In this document: piece after piece, positions 6,712 through 7,847 of the stretch
How the letters are laid out: each line of letters starts with the position of its first letter
How positions within the stretch are numbered: the first letter of the stretch is position 1
Assembly (NCBI GenBank): GCA_023252315.1
Contig: JAJPEB010000061.1
Coordinates: 1 to 7,847, forward strand
DNA from: Candidatus Woesearchaeota archaeon
GTDB taxonomy: Archaea > Nanobdellota > Nanobdellia > Woesearchaeales > UBA525
Direction of reading: 5' to 3'
DNA length: 7,847 nucleotides
Made by a program: the position numbers and the translations under genes
Notes under the pieces: model-generated
What the model was told of the DNA's origin: nothing
What the model saw: the letters and a program-made list of their open reading frames with translations, nothing else
Database searches by the model: none

Positions 6712-6732
6712 GGGCTCGGGGTTCGTGGCGGG

Positions 6733-6739
6733 CTTTTAA
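6733..6739 (-). promoter_or_regulatory. TATA-like box for the gene at 6064..6711
   Basis: On the minus strand the core reads TTAAAAG, the only A/T-rich stretch in the 95-base gap between the two minus-strand genes. Its centre is 25 bases from the ATG at 6711, matching the spacing of the other promoters here. It indicates that this gene can be transcribed separately from the upstream TOPRIM operon. It is a weaker match to a TATA box than the hef box. Confidence 0.5.
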
Positions 6740-6806
6740 CGATGGCGGAACGAAGAAGCAGTATCGGGACCCCTTCGCAAGAGCTCCACGACGAGAGCCT
6801 CGCCAT

Positions 6807-7457
6807 TCATCGTCGCAGTCGAGGCACCTTCCTATGTATTCCGCTCGCCTCTTTCCCGCTCGCGGTGCGGTTCGCGATACTCTCCGTGCGCGGCACCGCG
6901 TGCGAAGGCCCGTCGTCGAACGCGACCCCCTCCCTCACGAGCCTCTCGCGCTCCGCGTCGGTGAGGAAGAGCACGGCCATCTGCTCGTGCGTGATCGCGA
7001 AGCCGATGACCTCGTCCCTCGCGAAGAACACCGGGTCCTCGAGCCCCGCGAAACGCTCGCTCGTGTACCAGAGATCGCGAGCGTGCGTATCGCCAGGTCC
7101 TCCGGGCTCGACCCACGGATGCCAGAAAAGCGTCTGCGCATGCAGCATGCGCCTGAGCCGCGGCGAGAGCCGGTAGAGAAAGTGCGTGCGGCATCCCGAG
7201 CCCGTGACGGGATCGTATCCCTGCGCGTTCTCGACCGTACGCAGCAGGTCCTTCTCCAGCCCCGCGAGCGCTGCCGCCTCCTTGCGCTTGCGCGAGGCGC
7301 GGCTCTTCCCGAGCGTGAAGATGTCGCGGATGTCCGCCGTGCGGATCGGTGTCAGCCGCACGCTGTCCGCGCGCGTGAGCAGGAAGCGCTCGATCGCCTC
7401 GTATGCGCGATCCCTGTCCTGGCCGATCGCGAGCTCGTAGCGCTTGCGCGTCCGCAT
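6807..7457 (-). CDS. Unrecognised 216-residue protein encoded downstream of the TOPRIM gene
   Basis: I do not recognise the family. The protein is soluble, with no signal peptide or membrane helix. Visible parts are: a basic N-terminus with a predicted helix (RAYEAIERFLL, 18-27); a lysine/arginine-rich patch GKSRASRKRK (50-59) that could bind nucleic acid; a helix with GLEKDLLRTVENAQGYDP (66-83); a segment rich in aromatic and basic residues (HFLYRLSPRLRRML, 92-105); FWHPWVEPGGPGD (111-123); a possible second small domain (139-179) with an ITHEQMAVLFL strand; and a low-complexity basic tail from about 190. The ATG at 7457 follows the TOPRIM stop codon by 4 bases and has GGAG 7 bases upstream, a good Shine-Dalgarno that overlaps the end of the TOPRIM gene. 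Translational linkage with the TOPRIM protein is therefore likely, suggesting a role in nucleic-acid processing; that is inference only. Confidence 0.7.
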   Translation of the reverse strand: MRTRKRYELAIGQDRDRAYEAIERFLLTRADSVRLTPIRTADIRDIFTLGKSRASRKRKEAAALAGLEKDLLRTVENAQGYDPVTGSGCRTHFLYRLSPRLRRMLHAQTLFWHPWVEPGGPGDTHARDLWYTSERFAGLEDPVFFARDEVIGFAITHEQMAVLFLTDAERERLVREGVAFDDGPSHAVPRTESIANRTASGKEASGIHRKVPRLRR

Positions 7458-7461
7458 CGGC

Positions 7462-7818
7462 CTACTCCGCCGCCGTCGCTTCCATGCGAGAGAGGAACCC
7501 CCATAGCCCCTCGATCTGCCTGACGGGGGTCTGGAAGAGCATGAGGCGCAGGCGGTTGTTCACCTTGACGCCGCGGCGCGTGAGCGCGTCGTAGAAGTAC
7601 TTGTAGAGCTTGCGCCCGTGCGAGTCGAGGTCCGTGAGCACGAGCACCTCCTCCTCGCGCTCGACCCTCTCCACCATCTGGTAGAGCGGCCCCTGCAGGT
7701 GCACGACGTTCGTGAACCCGAGCTTCTCGAGCGCTCGCTTGTCGTTGGGCCCCTCCACGAGCACGGTCGCGTTGCGGGCGTTGTGGATCTCCTGGTAGAG
7801 CTCTTCCATCTGCCTCAT
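7462..7818 (-). CDS. Small archaeal TOPRIM-domain protein (UPF0292 / small-primase-like)
   Basis: With the ATG at 7818 the protein has 118 residues, made almost wholly of one TOPRIM domain. Motif 1 is VLVEGPNDKRAL, with Glu22 as the conserved acidic residue; motif 2 is VLTDLDSHGRKL, with Asp63 and Asp65 of the DxD pair; these bind Mg2+ in primases, topoisomerases and RNase M5-like nucleases. Length and the D-x-D-S-x-G-R-x-L form fit the stand-alone archaeal TOPRIM proteins (UPF0292, related to COG1658), whose function is not established. The ATG at 7818 is preferred because GGTGA, the archaeal Shine-Dalgarno end, lies 4 bases upstream. Alternatives are GTG at 7839 and ATG at 7809; the frame stays open to the window edge, so a longer N-terminus is possible. 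It is the first visible gene of an operon with the unknown protein at 6807..7457; any promoter lies beyond the window. Confidence 0.88.
   Translation of the reverse strand: MRQMEELYQEIHNARNATVLVEGPNDKRALEKLGFTNVVHLQGPLYQMVERVEREEEVLVLTDLDSHGRKLYKYFYDALTRRGVKVNNRLRLMLFQTPVRQIEGLWGFLSRMEATAAE
7465..7468 (-). promoter_or_regulatory. Shine-Dalgarno motif for the gene at 6807..7457
   Basis: On the minus strand this is GGAG, 7 bases before the ATG at 7457. It lies just before and next to the TOPRIM stop codon. It contrasts with the four promoter-proximal genes here, none of which shows such a motif, and it supports this start codon and coupled translation within the operon. Confidence 0.55.
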
Positions 7819-7822
7819 GCTC

Positions 7823-7827
7823 TCACC
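7823..7827 (-). promoter_or_regulatory. Shine-Dalgarno motif deciding the TOPRIM start
   Basis: On the minus strand this is GGTGA, complementary to the 3' end of archaeal 16S rRNA. It is 4 bases before the ATG at 7818, which corresponds to normal spacing because GGTGA pairs with the part of the anti-Shine-Dalgarno that lies closest to the start codon. It favours 7818 over the GTG at 7839. It also suggests that this gene is not leaderless and may have another gene upstream. Confidence 0.45.
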
Positions 7828-7847
7828 ATCGCTGGACACGGGCTGTC

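Noticed and set aside
6433..7176. Plus-strand frame spanning the two minus-strand genes at the right
   Set aside because: It covers the end of one gene, the promoter gap and most of another on the opposite strand, and its translation has no domain-like pattern.
7819..7839. GTG at 7839 as the TOPRIM start
   Set aside because: It is possible, but the GGTGA motif 4 bases before the ATG at 7818 and the typical length of the family favour the shorter protein; the sequence upstream of the GTG lies outside the window.

Overview
The window looks like chromosomal DNA of a GC-rich archaeon. The main reasons are an intact Hef-type helicase-nuclease (3787..6048), a small archaeal-type TOPRIM protein (7462..7818), and A/T-rich boxes centred 25-27 bases before the ATG of four transcription units, the geometry expected of archaeal TATA promoters that make leaderless mRNAs. 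A secreted-type peptidoglycan-hydrolase gene in such a genome is reminiscent of DPANN lineages, but the phylum cannot be fixed from sequence reading alone.

Layout from left to right: (1) 1..2217, plus strand: the 3' part of a large gene combining an M23/LytM-like domain, a lytic transglycosylase (SLT) domain and a long Cys-containing C-terminal region. (2) 2277..2798, plus: a small transglutaminase-like protein with its own promoter. (3) 2835..3605, minus: a short-chain dehydrogenase converging on (2). (4) 3606..3786: a divergent promoter region with two TATA boxes and a pyrimidine-rich tract. (5) 3787..6048, plus: hef. (6) 6064..6711, minus: a second transglutaminase-like protein, which aligns with the first and is lower in GC than hef. 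(7) 6807..7457 and 7462..7818, minus: a two-gene operon in which the TOPRIM gene lies upstream of an unrecognised 216-residue protein. Genes are tightly packed, with gaps of 36 bases (2/3), 15 bases (5/6) and 4 bases (inside the operon).

The window is not one obvious pathway. It holds a cell-wall-active protein, a metabolic reductase, a replication-fork repair enzyme, a nucleic-acid-type TOPRIM protein and two related cysteine-type proteins. The points most worth pursuing are the M23-SLT protein in a predicted archaeon with a changed zinc-ligand motif, the pair of divergent HCxE transglutaminase-like proteins, the altered nuclease signature (EYK for ERK) and PIP-like linker in Hef, and the TOPRIM plus unknown-protein operon. 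I saw no tRNA, rRNA, CRISPR array, insertion sequence or convincing hairpin terminator.
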